Program-made: the position numbers and the translations under genes | Source: JAKLKS01 sp964370855 | GTDB lineage: Bacteria; Planctomycetota; JAJSAM01; JAKLKS01 | NCBI GenBank assembly: GCA_964370855.1 | Contig: CAYJMF010000001.1 | Coordinates: 62,001-126,000 of the forward strand | Length of the DNA: 64,000 bases | Reading direction: 5' to 3' | Notes under the pieces: generated by a model | What the model was told of the DNA's origin: nothing | Seen by the model: the letters and a program-made list of their open reading frames with translations, nothing else | Database searches by the model: none | Shown here: positions 54,374 through 63,032 of the stretch, piece by piece | Layout of the letters: each line of letters opens with the position of its first letter | Position numbering within the stretch: the first letter of the stretch is position 1

Positions 54374-55015
54374 TCAGCCGAAGGGGAAGGTGTCGGGGAA
54401 GGCGGCGACCCGCGCCCCGGGAACGGGGGAGCCGCCGGCGTCGTCGAGGACCGTGCCGGAGAGCGTTCTTCCGGCGACGAGCGGGATCCGGACCCGCGCC
54501 GCTCCTCCGGCGGCGGGGGAGCGCTCCGTGGTCCACCCGGCGAGCAGCCCCTCCCGGCGGGCCACGAGGACGACGTCGCGGTTCGGTGGGACCTCGATCC
54601 ACGCGGTCCCGTCGGCCGCGGCTTCCGCGGCCGCGGCGGCGCCCTCCCCGGACCCTTCCCGGACCGTCGCTTCGACGTGGATCCCGTCGGGGGATTCCCC
54701 CGCCGGGACCTCCACCTGGACGAGGAAGCCGGCCCGGTCGGAAGCGGGCAGGGGCAGGGGAGGGGGAGAGGGAGAGGGTTCCTCCTCTTCGAGGATCTCC
54801 TCCTCGACCTCCTCTTCGGGGGTACCGGTCTCCGCCGGATCCGACGTCAATCCCGAGAGGTGACCCGTCAGGCGGGCAACCGTTGCGGAGACGCGACCAC
54901 CGTCACCGGGCGGAAACGGCCGCGCTCCATCGACACCCGGGCGGAACAGGAGGGTCAGGAGAATCGCCGCCACACCGAGGATCACGCTCGCCGGACGGAG
55001 GGTCGTGGGCGCCAC
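54374..55015 (-). CDS. Repeat protein, N-terminal part before an in-frame TGA
   Basis: From a GTG at 55015 the frame encodes 213 residues: a membrane helix (ASVILGVAAILLTLLF, residues 8-23), a Glu/Pro-rich linker (EEEVEEEILEEEEPSPSPPP) and one and a half repeats, ending GTVLDDAGGSPVPGARVAAF and then FPFG before TGA. The second half of that repeat continues in phase after the stop. The start is uncertain: the frame stays open to 55261, but that part overlaps the divergent gene and lacks coding character. Together the two parts would make a normal anchored protein of about 820 residues. Confidence 0.5.
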   Translation of the reverse strand: MAPTTLRPASVILGVAAILLTLLFRPGVDGARPFPPGDGGRVSATVARLTGHLSGLTSDPAETGTPEEEVEEEILEEEEPSPSPPPLPLPASDRAGFLVQVEVPAGESPDGIHVEATVREGSGEGAAAAAEAAADGTAWIEVPPNRDVVLVARREGLLAGWTTERSPAAGGAARVRIPLVAGRTLSGTVLDDAGGSPVPGARVAAFPDTFPFG

Positions 55016-55062
55016 GGAAGTGGCATCGCAAGGGGCGGGCCGGAGGGCAGGCTCGGGAGCGT

Positions 55063-58000
55063 GTGACGCATGGAAGGTGCCCCCACCGGTGGACCGGTCC
55101 GACGGGAGTACCCTCGGATCGGTTCTTGCGGCTGTGGATCCGACGGAGGTGGACCCTGCGCCCGATCCCGGGATTCCTCGCGCTCCTCGGCAGTCTCGTT
55201 GCCGCCTTCGCGGGCGGTTGCCGGGCGGCGGAGGATCCCCTGGGCAGGGCCGGATCCCCACCGGCTCCTCCGGCCACGGCGGTCCCCGCGGTCGATGGGG
55301 CGGCAGATCTTTCCCCTCCCCCGCCCATCGGTTCGGTGCGCGTCCTACTGCGGGATCCCTCCGGGCCGCCGATCCCCGGCGCCCGGGTGGTCGTCCTCCC
55401 GCCGGAGATTCCCCGGTTCGGCAGCCGGCCCGGGACCGTGGCGCCGGATCCGCTCGCGGAGTGGAACGCCCTCCCGCCGGCCTGGGACCTGGAGCCCGTG
55501 GCCGCCGCCGTCACGGGAACGGACGGAGGGGCGACGGTGCCCTCCCTTCCCATGGGAGACGGGGAGGCGGTCGTCGAGACCCCCGGCCGCGTGCGGCGAT
55601 CGGCGCCGTTCCGCCTAGCCCCCGATCGAACGACCGCCGACGTGGAAATCCTCGCCGAGGAGGGCCACCCCTTCGAGGGGCGGGTCCTGACCGCGGCGGG
55701 GGCCCCCATCGCAGGCGCCGTCGTGACGGCGGAGTACCCCCCGTTCGCTCCGGGAGGCCGGTGCGAGGGCGGCCGCTACGACTTCGCGCGCGTACGCACC
55801 GGCGACGAGGGCGTGTTCCGCTTCGACGCGCTCCCCGCGACCGTGGTGATCCTCCAGTGCGGCCCCCCGGGGGCGTGGTCCGCCCACCGGTGGCCGGTCC
55901 GGGTTCCCGCCGTCGCCTCCATCGACCTCCGGATCGCGGGCCGGGGTCCCGTCGAGGGCGTGCTCCGCGGCGGCCCCGACGGCGCCCCCCTTCCGGGGGC
56001 GGACCTCCTCTTCACCACGACGGGATGGCACCGGGCGCCGGTCGCCGCCCGCGCGACCACCGACGCCGGGGGGCGCTACCGCATCCCCCTCTACCCGGCG
56101 AACTACGTGAACGGGATCACCCTCGCCGCACCGGGCTGGTGGGAGGAGCCCCGGGTCTTCGGCCCGCGCCAGGTCCCGCTCCCGTTCCCGGAGGAGGGAC
56201 CGGCCCGCCTCGACCTCGAGGCCCTCCCCGATTCCCCCGGAACCGCGGCGATCCGCGGCATCGTGCGGGGCCCGGAGGGTCCGGTCCAGGGGGCGACCGT
56301 CTTCCTCCACGCGCCGGAGGACGACGCGCCCCGCGTGCCGAGCCGCTGGACCGACGCCGGGGGGAGGTTCTGGTTTCCGGTGGCGCCCTCGGGGTGGACG
56401 GCCGTCCTGGTCGAAGGGGCGCCGGGGCTCTTCCAGCCCGGCACAGGGGACATCTTCGGGAACGAGTGCCCACCGCCCGATCCCGGCGCCCCGTGGGCGA
56501 TCCCCGCCGGCGCCCCGCGCCCCGTGGACATCGACATCCCGCTCTCGATCGGCGGACGGGTCCTTGGCCGCGTGATCGACGGGGCGGGGAAGCCGGTCGC
56601 TGGGGCGAAGGTCGGGACCCGCGGTGGAGTTTGGACCCACTCCCGGGCCGACGGGACCTTCCTTCTCACGGGGCTCGACGAGCCGTGTGAGGCCGACGTG
56701 TGGGCACGCTCTGAGGACGGCCTGCTCATGGGACGCAGCGCCCGTTTCCGCGCGGGCGCCGGGGAGGACGCGGAGGGCGTCGAGGTGATCCTCCTCCCCG
56801 CGTCGGGGGAGGGCCGGAGGAGGATCCGGATCTCGGGCCGCGCCCATCCCGCCGTCCCGCCCGGCTCCCCGGCGCCGACGGTTCCCGTCGGCGACGGCCA
56901 CGCAGCCTGCGAGGGCGCATGGGTCCCCCTCGATGCCTCGGGGGGGTTCCACCTCGAGGTCGATTGCGGGCGGGGACGGAGATCCGTCCCGCTGTGGCTG
57001 GACATCCCCGGCTGGGGCGCGGCCGGGATCGACGTACCGCTGCCCGCGGGGGACGGGACCGTCGATGCGGGGGAGATCCCGGTTCCCCGGAACGGGCGGA
57101 TCCGGGGGCGCATCGAGGACGGGGAGGGCCCCCTCGCCGGCGTCCCCATCGCCGTGGAGCGGAAGCGCGAATTCTCCGCGATCGGGTGCAGCCCCGACGA
57201 GGACCCGCAACCCACCATCGAGGCCGTGACGGGTAGGGACGGGGTCTTCGAGACCGCGGGGCTCGCCGCGGGAACCTGGATCGCCCGCGTCGCGGCCCCC
57301 GGGTTCATGGCGGAGGAGCGGGAGGTCGTCGTCCGGGACGGAGGCTCCTTCTCCCGATGCGACGTCCGCCTTTCCCGGGCCGCCCGGCTCCGCGGCCGGG
57401 TCCGCCGCCCGGAGGGGAGCCCCGTCGCCGGTGCGGAGGTCGCGGCCACGCCCTCCGGCGAGGGCGGTAAAGCCGACCCCGGCCGGGAAGAGCGCACCTG
57501 GACCGACGAGGACGGGGGGTTCTCGCTCATGGTCCGCGAGGACTCCGCCCACGTCCTCGAGATCTCCCCCGGCTACGAGCCGGCGGAGCGGTTCCGTCCG
57601 GCGACCTCAGGGCCCCACCGGCCCGGGGAGGAGCCCGTCTCCGTCGTCGTCGAGGACGGCCCCGCCATCGCAGGGCGGATCGTGGACGCCGACGGTCACC
57701 CGGTCCGCTGGGCGACGGTGACCTGCTCGGGAGCGTCGGACGGGGCCGACGGGGATCCGACCGCGGACATCGAAGTCCTGACCGCCGGCGACGGGACCTT
57801 CCGCTTCGTCGCCCTCGGGGAAGGGGCCTGCGACCTCTCCGTCGAGGCCGGCCTCGAGGAGCCGCTCGTGGTGGAGGGGGTCCCGACGGGAGGACCGGAG
57901 GTGGAGATCTGCCTACCCCCGGCGTTCGCCATCGAGGGAATCCTCCTCGACGAGGGAGGGAAGCCGGCGCCCCGGCGGGTCGTGATGGCGACGCCCCTCG

Positions 58001-58764
58001 GGGGAGGGTCCGGGACGCGACGGTGGGTCGATGGGGAGACCGACGGTTCCGGCCGGTTCCGCCTCGTCGGCGTCGGAAGCGGAGCGTGCCGCATCGAGCT
58101 CGGCCGGGGACGGGTCGGGGTACGGCTGGACGGGGCGCCGGGACCGACGGGGCGGACCTGGCCCCTCGTCGGCGGCGCCGGCGTCGAGCCCGGGAGCACG
58201 GGGGTCGTCCTGCGGATCCCCTCCGCGTCCATGACGGCGATCTCCGGCCGCGTCGTGGACGACGGGGGCGGGCCGTTCACCGGGTTCGTCGTCGAGATCC
58301 CCATCCGGCCGGGCGAATCGACGCTCCACGCCGGCGACGCCGCCGGGGCCGCGTTCGGGGTGAGGGGCCTCCGCCTCGACGAGGAGTGCGAGATGACGGC
58401 CTGGTTCGCGGGCCTCGGCTGGGGACTGTCCGTCCCGGCCGGAACGGGGGACCTGGTCCTCACCGCGGGGCCCGACGGCCTGCACGCCGTCGGGTTCGGG
58501 GGCCGCCGGATCACGACGGCCCCGGCGCGGGGGGACCTGCGCACGGCGCAGGGGGAAGCCCTCTACCCCGCCGGGATCCGCCTCGTGTCCCCCGGGAGCG
58601 GGGCCATCGTCCCGGCGACCCCGGGAGACGGATCCACCTTCGAGGTCCCCGATCTCCCCGTCGGCCCCTGGCGCGTCGAGGTCCAGGGCGGCGCCCGAGG
58701 CCCGTGGCGCCCGACCCGCGCGGGTTTCATGCGGGGGAGCGTCGTCCTCTTGGCTGAGGAGTGA
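55063..58764 (+). CDS. Lipoprotein with about ten carboxypeptidase-regulatory-like repeats
   Basis: Encodes 1233 residues from a GTG at 55063 with GGGAG close upstream; a TTG at 55126 would start nearer the signal and is an alternative. The N-terminus has a basic region (RLWIRRRWTLRP), a hydrophobic core and the lipobox LVAAFAGGC, so the mature protein is probably lipid-anchored. Repeats follow to the end (for example GRVLTAAGAPIAGAVVTA, GRVIDGAGKPVAGAKVGT, GRIVDADGHPVRWATVTC, GILLDEGGKPAPRRVVMA). Unusually for this family it has several cysteines, possibly forming disulfides. It diverges from the interrupted repeat gene, repeating the head-to-head pairing seen at 19.7-20 kb. Confidence 0.78.
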   Translation: MTHGRCPHRWTGPTGVPSDRFLRLWIRRRWTLRPIPGFLALLGSLVAAFAGGCRAAEDPLGRAGSPPAPPATAVPAVDGAADLSPPPPIGSVRVLLRDPSGPPIPGARVVVLPPEIPRFGSRPGTVAPDPLAEWNALPPAWDLEPVAAAVTGTDGGATVPSLPMGDGEAVVETPGRVRRSAPFRLAPDRTTADVEILAEEGHPFEGRVLTAAGAPIAGAVVTAEYPPFAPGGRCEGGRYDFARVRTGDEGVFRFDALPATVVILQCGPPGAWSAHRWPVRVPAVASIDLRIAGRGPVEGVLRGGPDGAPLPGADLLFTTTGWHRAPVAARATTDAGGRYRIPLYPANYVNGITLAAPGWWEEPRVFGPRQVPLPFPEEGPARLDLEALPDSPGTAAIRGIVRGPEGPVQGATVFLHAPEDDAPRVPSRWTDAGGRFWFPVAPSGWTAVLVEGAPGLFQPGTGDIFGNECPPPDPGAPWAIPAGAPRPVDIDIPLSIGGRVLGRVIDGAGKPVAGAKVGTRGGVWTHSRADGTFLLTGLDEPCEADVWARSEDGLLMGRSARFRAGAGEDAEGVEVILLPASGEGRRRIRISGRAHPAVPPGSPAPTVPVGDGHAACEGAWVPLDASGGFHLEVDCGRGRRSVPLWLDIPGWGAAGIDVPLPAGDGTVDAGEIPVPRNGRIRGRIEDGEGPLAGVPIAVERKREFSAIGCSPDEDPQPTIEAVTGRDGVFETAGLAAGTWIARVAAPGFMAEEREVVVRDGGSFSRCDVRLSRAARLRGRVRRPEGSPVAGAEVAATPSGEGGKADPGREERTWTDEDGGFSLMVREDSAHVLEISPGYEPAERFRPATSGPHRPGEEPVSVVVEDGPAIAGRIVDADGHPVRWATVTCSGASDGADGDPTADIEVLTAGDGTFRFVALGEGACDLSVEAGLEEPLVVEGVPTGGPEVEICLPPAFAIEGILLDEGGKPAPRRVVMATPLGGGSGTRRWVDGETDGSGRFRLVGVGSGACRIELGRGRVGVRLDGAPGPTGRTWPLVGGAGVEPGSTGVVLRIPSASMTAISGRVVDDGGGPFTGFVVEIPIRPGESTLHAGDAAGAAFGVRGLRLDEECEMTAWFAGLGWGLSVPAGTGDLVLTAGPDGLHAVGFGGRRITTAPARGDLRTAQGEALYPAGIRLVSPGSGAIVPATPGDGSTFEVPDLPVGPWRVEVQGGARGPWRPTRAGFMRGSVVLLAEE

Positions 58765-58773
58765 CCCCCCCCC

Positions 58774-60288
58774 CTACCTCATCTGGAACTTCCCGGGCTT
58801 CTTCTCCAGCCAGTCGCCGCCGGTGCTCCCCCCCTCGTCGCCTATGGCCACGGAGACCCGCATCGGGTTCGCGGCCGGGGCGGCGAGCTGGATCCCCGAG
58901 ACGGACACCGTCAGCGTCCGGGTCTCCAGGTCCGCCATGACCGAGTACTTGGAGACGGTCCCCTTCGGGCTCTTCCACTTGGCCTTGCCCTTGCGGACCT
59001 TCCAGCCGGCGTCGGCGGCCGGGATGAGGAGCGTCACGGGGTTCTCCTCCGGCCCCGCGCGGACCCTCAGGCCGTCCGCCACCGGATCGGCGCCGTCGCC
59101 GGAGGCGGAGGGCAGGAACTCGTACTGCGCCGTCACCTTGATCTTGTCCTTCGACATCTTCGGCGAGTCCGTGAGGTCCGCCCGCACCGTGGTGACGTCG
59201 AGGGTCGCGATCGTGGACGTCTGGAACTCGGCCGTGGCGGAGGGACCGTGGATGTTGACGGCCCGGACCCCGAAGCAGTACGCGGTGTCCGCCGTGAGGC
59301 CGGCATCGGAGTACGACGTGTCGTCCGGGGAGGCGATGTCGATGATCTGGAAGGTGCCCGTCGGCGTGCGCCGGTAGATCTCGAACATGACCTCGTCGTC
59401 GCTGTTGTCCGTCCACTGGAAGGTGATGGAGTAGGGCCCCGCCTCCGTCACGAGGAGGTCCGTGGGCGCCGCCGGCGGGAGGGGGGCGTCGGCGGTGGTC
59501 ACCGCGGCGTCGTTGGTGTAGGCCGAGGGGCCGCCGAGGTTCACGGCCCGCACCTTGTAGGTGAAGGTGGTCGAGGGCCCCATGCTGGAGGCGTCCTCGT
59601 GGGTCGTGGAGCCGGCCGCGGGGGAGGCGATCCGCGTGAAGCTCCCGCTGGTGGTCCGCCGGTAGACCTCGAAGTTGTCCTCGTTCACGCTGTTGTCCGT
59701 CCAGGCGAGGAGGACGGTGCCGGAGCCGGAGAATTCCGCCGTCAGGCCCGTCGGGGCGGCGGGCGGCGGCGGGATGTTCGGGTTGACGTCCCACTCCACG
59801 ATGTACCCCGACAGGTTGTAGTTCCCGGGAATGTCGTTCCAGGTCCCGTTGTTGTTGACCATCACGTAGTCCTCGTTCCCGGAGTTGTTGGGCTCGCCGC
59901 CGTTCCAGTACGTGTAGGACCAGGATTCCCCGGTCAGCCACGTCCAGGTCCCCTCCACGGACTCGTCGGTGCCCCCGATGCAGCAGGTGGTGTTCGCGGG
60001 GCGGATGTAGGAATCGAGCCACGTCCGCTCCGCGTCGGAGGTGACGGTGGCGAGGTACCCGCCCATGGCCTCGGCGCCGGCCTTGGCCGCCGTCCAGCCC
60101 CCGTTGCTCGCGACCCACTTGTAGTAGTGGCCCGTGCCGGAGTAGTACACGACCCCGGAGATGTCGGCGCGGGCCGGCTCCCCGGTCCCGAGGACGAGCG
60201 CGAGGGCCAGGCCCGCCGCCGCGGCGGCCAGCCTCCCCCGGATGCGGAAACGCGAGACCCGGACTTCCCCGCCGCGGTGCCGCCTCAT
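58774..60288 (-). CDS. Secreted C-type lectin / fibronectin type III protein
   Basis: Encodes 504 residues. An N-terminal signal peptide (RLAAAAAGLALALVLG, ending PARA) precedes a C-type lectin-like domain at about 45-190. It carries the calcium-site EPN motif in WNGGEPNNSGNEDYVM, a later WND, and the closing GYIVEWD. Two fibronectin type III domains follow at about 193-290 and 291-385, each with TDNS..E..FEVYRRT or similar. The last 110 residues form a beta-rich C-terminal domain of unknown type. The start ATG at 60288 begins the signal region. Such proteins bind glycans outside the cell. Only 9 nt separate its stop from that of the convergent lipoprotein gene. Confidence 0.82.
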   Translation of the reverse strand: MRRHRGGEVRVSRFRIRGRLAAAAAGLALALVLGTGEPARADISGVVYYSGTGHYYKWVASNGGWTAAKAGAEAMGGYLATVTSDAERTWLDSYIRPANTTCCIGGTDESVEGTWTWLTGESWSYTYWNGGEPNNSGNEDYVMVNNNGTWNDIPGNYNLSGYIVEWDVNPNIPPPPAAPTGLTAEFSGSGTVLLAWTDNSVNEDNFEVYRRTTSGSFTRIASPAAGSTTHEDASSMGPSTTFTYKVRAVNLGGPSAYTNDAAVTTADAPLPPAAPTDLLVTEAGPYSITFQWTDNSDDEVMFEIYRRTPTGTFQIIDIASPDDTSYSDAGLTADTAYCFGVRAVNIHGPSATAEFQTSTIATLDVTTVRADLTDSPKMSKDKIKVTAQYEFLPSASGDGADPVADGLRVRAGPEENPVTLLIPAADAGWKVRKGKAKWKSPKGTVSKYSVMADLETRTLTVSVSGIQLAAPAANPMRVSVAIGDEGGSTGGDWLEKKPGKFQMR

Positions 60289-60368
60289 GCCCCCCCCGTT
60301 CCCGCCCGGCCCGAGGGAGACGCCGGGCGAAGAACCGAGCGTATGCCTTCCCGCGACGCCTGTCAACA

Positions 60369-60410
60369 CGGGCCCGGATTTTCCGGGCCCGGCGCCGGCC
60401 GAGGGCCGGC
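60369..60410. repeat. Two adjacent GC-rich hairpins between the lectin and kaiC genes
   Basis: Arms 60369-60378 and 60382-60391 are a perfect 10-bp stem with a TTT loop; arms 60394-60400 and 60404-60410 form a second 7-bp stem with a GAG loop. Both genes are transcribed away from this site, so they are not obvious terminators; they may sit in the 5' leader of either transcript. Confidence 0.5.
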
Positions 60411-60576
60411 CGGGTGCCGCCCCAGTAGGGTTACACCCCATGGCCGCCCTCCGGATGCCGCGGTACGGTACCGGTGAGCGACGGCCTGCCCCGTGGTCGG
60501 GCGGCCGGCGAGCGGTACGGCTCCGGGAACCGGAGGCCGGCCCGGCGGCGCTCCGCGACCACCGAAGGGACCGTGC

Positions 60577-62337
60577 ATGACCGGAAACGCCCGACGCCCC
60601 CTCGCCCCGGGGAGGCGGCTCCCCAAGTGCCCGACGGGCATCCAGGGCCTCGACGAGATCACCGGCGGCGGATTCCCCCGGGGGCGGCCGACCCTCGTCT
60701 GCGGAGGCGCCGGCTGCGGCAAGACCCTGGTGGCGGCGGAGTTCCTCGTGCGCGGCGCGATGGAGTTCGGCGAGCCCGGCGTGTTCATGGCCTTCGAGGA
60801 GACGGAGGCGGAGCTCAAGGCCAACGTCGCCTCACTCGGCTTCGACCTCTCGGGGCTCGTACGACGGAAGAGGATCGTCATCGACCACGTCCACCTGGAG
60901 CGGAGCGAATCCCAGGTGAGCGGCGACTACGACCTCGAGGGGCTGTTCGTGCGGCTGAACCACGCCATCGAGTCCGTCGGCGCGAAGCGCGTGGTGCTGG
61001 ACTCCCTCGAGGCCCTGTTCGCCGGCCTCCCCGACGAGGGGATTCTCCGCGCCGAGCTCCGCAGGCTCTTCCGCTGGCTGAAGGACAGGGGCATGACCGC
61101 CCTCATCACCGCGGAGCGCGGGGACGGGACCCTGACCCGCCACGGCCTCGAGGAGTACGTGTCGGACTGCGTCATCGATCTCGACCACCGCGTCGTCGAG
61201 CAGATCGCCACGCGGCACTTGCGCGTGGTGAAGTACCGCGGCGCCATGCACGGCACCAACGAGTTCCCCTTCCTGATCGGCGACGAGGGGATCAGCGTCC
61301 TGCCGATCACGTCCCTCGGGCTCAACCACAAGGTGTCCGCCGAGCGGATCGCCACCGGCATCCCGCGCCTGGACGCGATGCTGGGCGGGAAGGGCTTCTA
61401 CCGCGGCAGCAGCATCCTGCTCACGGGGACGCCGGGCACGGGGAAGACGATCTTCGCCGCCAACTTCGCCCATGCCGCCGCCCGGCGCGGGGAGCGCACC
61501 CTCTTCTTCTCCTTCGAGGAGTCCCCCAACCAGATCATCCGCAACATGCAGTCCATCGGGCTGCGACTCGAGCCCCTGGCCCGGCGAGGCCTCATCCGGT
61601 TCCACTCGGCGCGGCCCTCGCTCTACGGGCTCGAGATGCACCTGGCGACGATGTTCAAGGAGATCGCCGAGTACCAGCCCCGCGTCGTCATCGTGGACCC
61701 CATCACCAGCCTGATGGACTCCGGCACCGCCACGGAGAGCAAGGGGATGGTGACGCGGCTCATCGACTACCTGAAGGGCGGACAGGTCACATCGCTCTTC
61801 ACCAGCCTGACGCAGGGGGGCCACGCGCTCCAGCAGAGCGAGATGGCCATGTCCTCGCTCATGGACTCGTGGCTCCTCCTCCAGGACCTCGAGGGCAACG
61901 GCGAGCGCAACCGAGTGCTGTACGTGCTCAAGGCGCGGGGCATGGCGCACTCGAACCAGATCCGGGAGTTCCTGATCTCGAGCCGGGGCGTCGACGTCGT
62001 GGACGCCTACATCGGCCCGGGCGGGGTCCTGACCGGCTCCGCCCGCGCGGCCCAGGGCGCCCTCGAGCGGGCCGCCGTGGTGGCGGGCCAGCAGGAGGCC
62101 GCGCAGCTCAAGCGGGAGGTGGAGCGCAAGCGCGCGGCCCTCGAGCGCCGGATCGCCGTGCTCCGGGCCGACCACGAGACCGAGGCCGCGGAGCTGCGGC
62201 GCATCGCCGAGCAGGTCGGCGCGCGCACCTCGGTCCTCGGCACCGAGCGGGCCGAGTTCGGACGGCTGCGCCAGGCGGACGCCAAGGTGACGGCCGTCCC
62301 CGGGACGAAGCCCGGGCGGCGCAGGGGGACCCGGTGA
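60577..62337 (+). CDS. kaiC: KaiC-family double-domain ATPase
   Basis: Encodes 586 residues with two RecA-like KaiC domains. The first Walker A is GGAGCGKT (43-50), with the catalytic Glu pair in AFEETE (74-75). The second Walker A is GTPGTGKT (284-291), with its Glu pair in SFEES (314-315). At the autophosphorylation site of CII the residues are Ser426-Ser427 (AMSSLMDSWLLLQ), in place of the Ser-Thr of cyanobacterial KaiC1. A helical, charged C-terminal extension of about 100 residues follows the usual end. ATG 60577 has GAAGGGA upstream. It is first in a kaiC-kaiB-kaiB-kinase cassette. Outside cyanobacteria such proteins are linked to stress or environmental responses; rhythm cannot be inferred. 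Confidence 0.92.
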   Translation: MTGNARRPLAPGRRLPKCPTGIQGLDEITGGGFPRGRPTLVCGGAGCGKTLVAAEFLVRGAMEFGEPGVFMAFEETEAELKANVASLGFDLSGLVRRKRIVIDHVHLERSESQVSGDYDLEGLFVRLNHAIESVGAKRVVLDSLEALFAGLPDEGILRAELRRLFRWLKDRGMTALITAERGDGTLTRHGLEEYVSDCVIDLDHRVVEQIATRHLRVVKYRGAMHGTNEFPFLIGDEGISVLPITSLGLNHKVSAERIATGIPRLDAMLGGKGFYRGSSILLTGTPGTGKTIFAANFAHAAARRGERTLFFSFEESPNQIIRNMQSIGLRLEPLARRGLIRFHSARPSLYGLEMHLATMFKEIAEYQPRVVIVDPITSLMDSGTATESKGMVTRLIDYLKGGQVTSLFTSLTQGGHALQQSEMAMSSLMDSWLLLQDLEGNGERNRVLYVLKARGMAHSNQIREFLISSRGVDVVDAYIGPGGVLTGSARAAQGALERAAVVAGQQEAAQLKREVERKRAALERRIAVLRADHETEAAELRRIAEQVGARTSVLGTERAEFGRLRQADAKVTAVPGTKPGRRRGTR

Positions 62338-62663
62338 AGGCCACGACCGTGGAGCGCATCGCGCCGCCCACCCCCCGGCGCCCCGGGCAGATCTGGAGGT
62401 GGCGCCTCTACGTCGCCGGCAGGACCCCCCGGTCGCTGAGGGCCATCGCGAACCTGGAGCGGCTCTGCGTGAGCCGGCTCCGGGGCCGCCACCGGATCAC
62501 GGTGATCGACCTGTGGGAGCACCCCCAGCGGGCCCGGCGGGACCAGATTCTCGCCGTACCGACGGTCGTCCGCCGGGCTCCGAAACCGTGGACGAGGATC
62601 CTCGGCGACCTCTCCGAAGCCGACCTCGCCCTCGCCGGGATGACCCTCGGGAAGGGCCGCTGA
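62334..62663 (+). CDS. kaiB: KaiB-family protein, first copy
   Basis: Encodes 109 residues of the thioredoxin-like KaiB fold: RLYVAGRTPRSLRAIANLERLC, the central strand ITVIDLWEHP, and AVPTVVRRAPKP with the family cis-proline, followed by ILGDLS. The GTG start overlaps the kaiC stop (GTGA), so translation is coupled. KaiB binds KaiC in the cyanobacterial clock; partner specificity of this copy is unknown. It has a 20-residue basic N-terminal extension. Confidence 0.9.
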   Translation: MKATTVERIAPPTPRRPGQIWRWRLYVAGRTPRSLRAIANLERLCVSRLRGRHRITVIDLWEHPQRARRDQILAVPTVVRRAPKPWTRILGDLSEADLALAGMTLGKGR

Positions 62664-62675
62664 CGGGCCCGGACC

Positions 62676-63032
62676 ATGGCCAGGAAGAGGAAACCCGCCC
62701 GGGACGCGAAGCCCCTCCGGAAATCCCCGGCCCCCGTTCCCGCCGGCAGGACCGTCCTGCGGCTGTTCGTGGCGGGGGCCTCCTCCCGATCGCGGCAGGC
62801 GGTCCTCCGCGTCCGCCAGCTCTGCCGGGCGGAACCGCAGGGCGCCTGCACCATGGAGGTGATCGACATCTACCAGCAGCCGGAGCTGGCGCGCAGGAAC
62901 CAGATCGTCGCGACGCCGACCCTCATCAAGGAGTTCCCCGTCCCGGTGCGCAGGTTCATCGGGAACCTGTCGAACCTCGAGGGCCTCTTCGGCGAAACGG
63001 ATCCGATCGCGGGGACCAGGATGCCCGCTTGA
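62676..63032 (+). CDS. KaiB-family protein, second copy
   Basis: Encodes 118 residues. A basic 25-residue extension (ARKRKPARDAKPLRKSPAP) precedes the KaiB core: LRLFVAGASSRSRQAVLRV, then VIDIYQQPELARRNQIVATP and TLIKEFPVPVRRFIGNLSN, the last very typical of KaiB. It lies 12 nt after the first kaiB and differs from it in most positions, so this is an old duplication with separate roles rather than a recent copy. Its stop overlaps the TTG of the kinase gene. Confidence 0.9.
   Translation: MARKRKPARDAKPLRKSPAPVPAGRTVLRLFVAGASSRSRQAVLRVRQLCRAEPQGACTMEVIDIYQQPELARRNQIVATPTLIKEFPVPVRRFIGNLSNLEGLFGETDPIAGTRMPA

Noticed and set aside
54374..54376. Selenocysteine at the in-frame TGA
   Set aside because: No selenocysteine-insertion hairpin could be made out after the TGA, and a redox residue makes no sense in this repeat fold.
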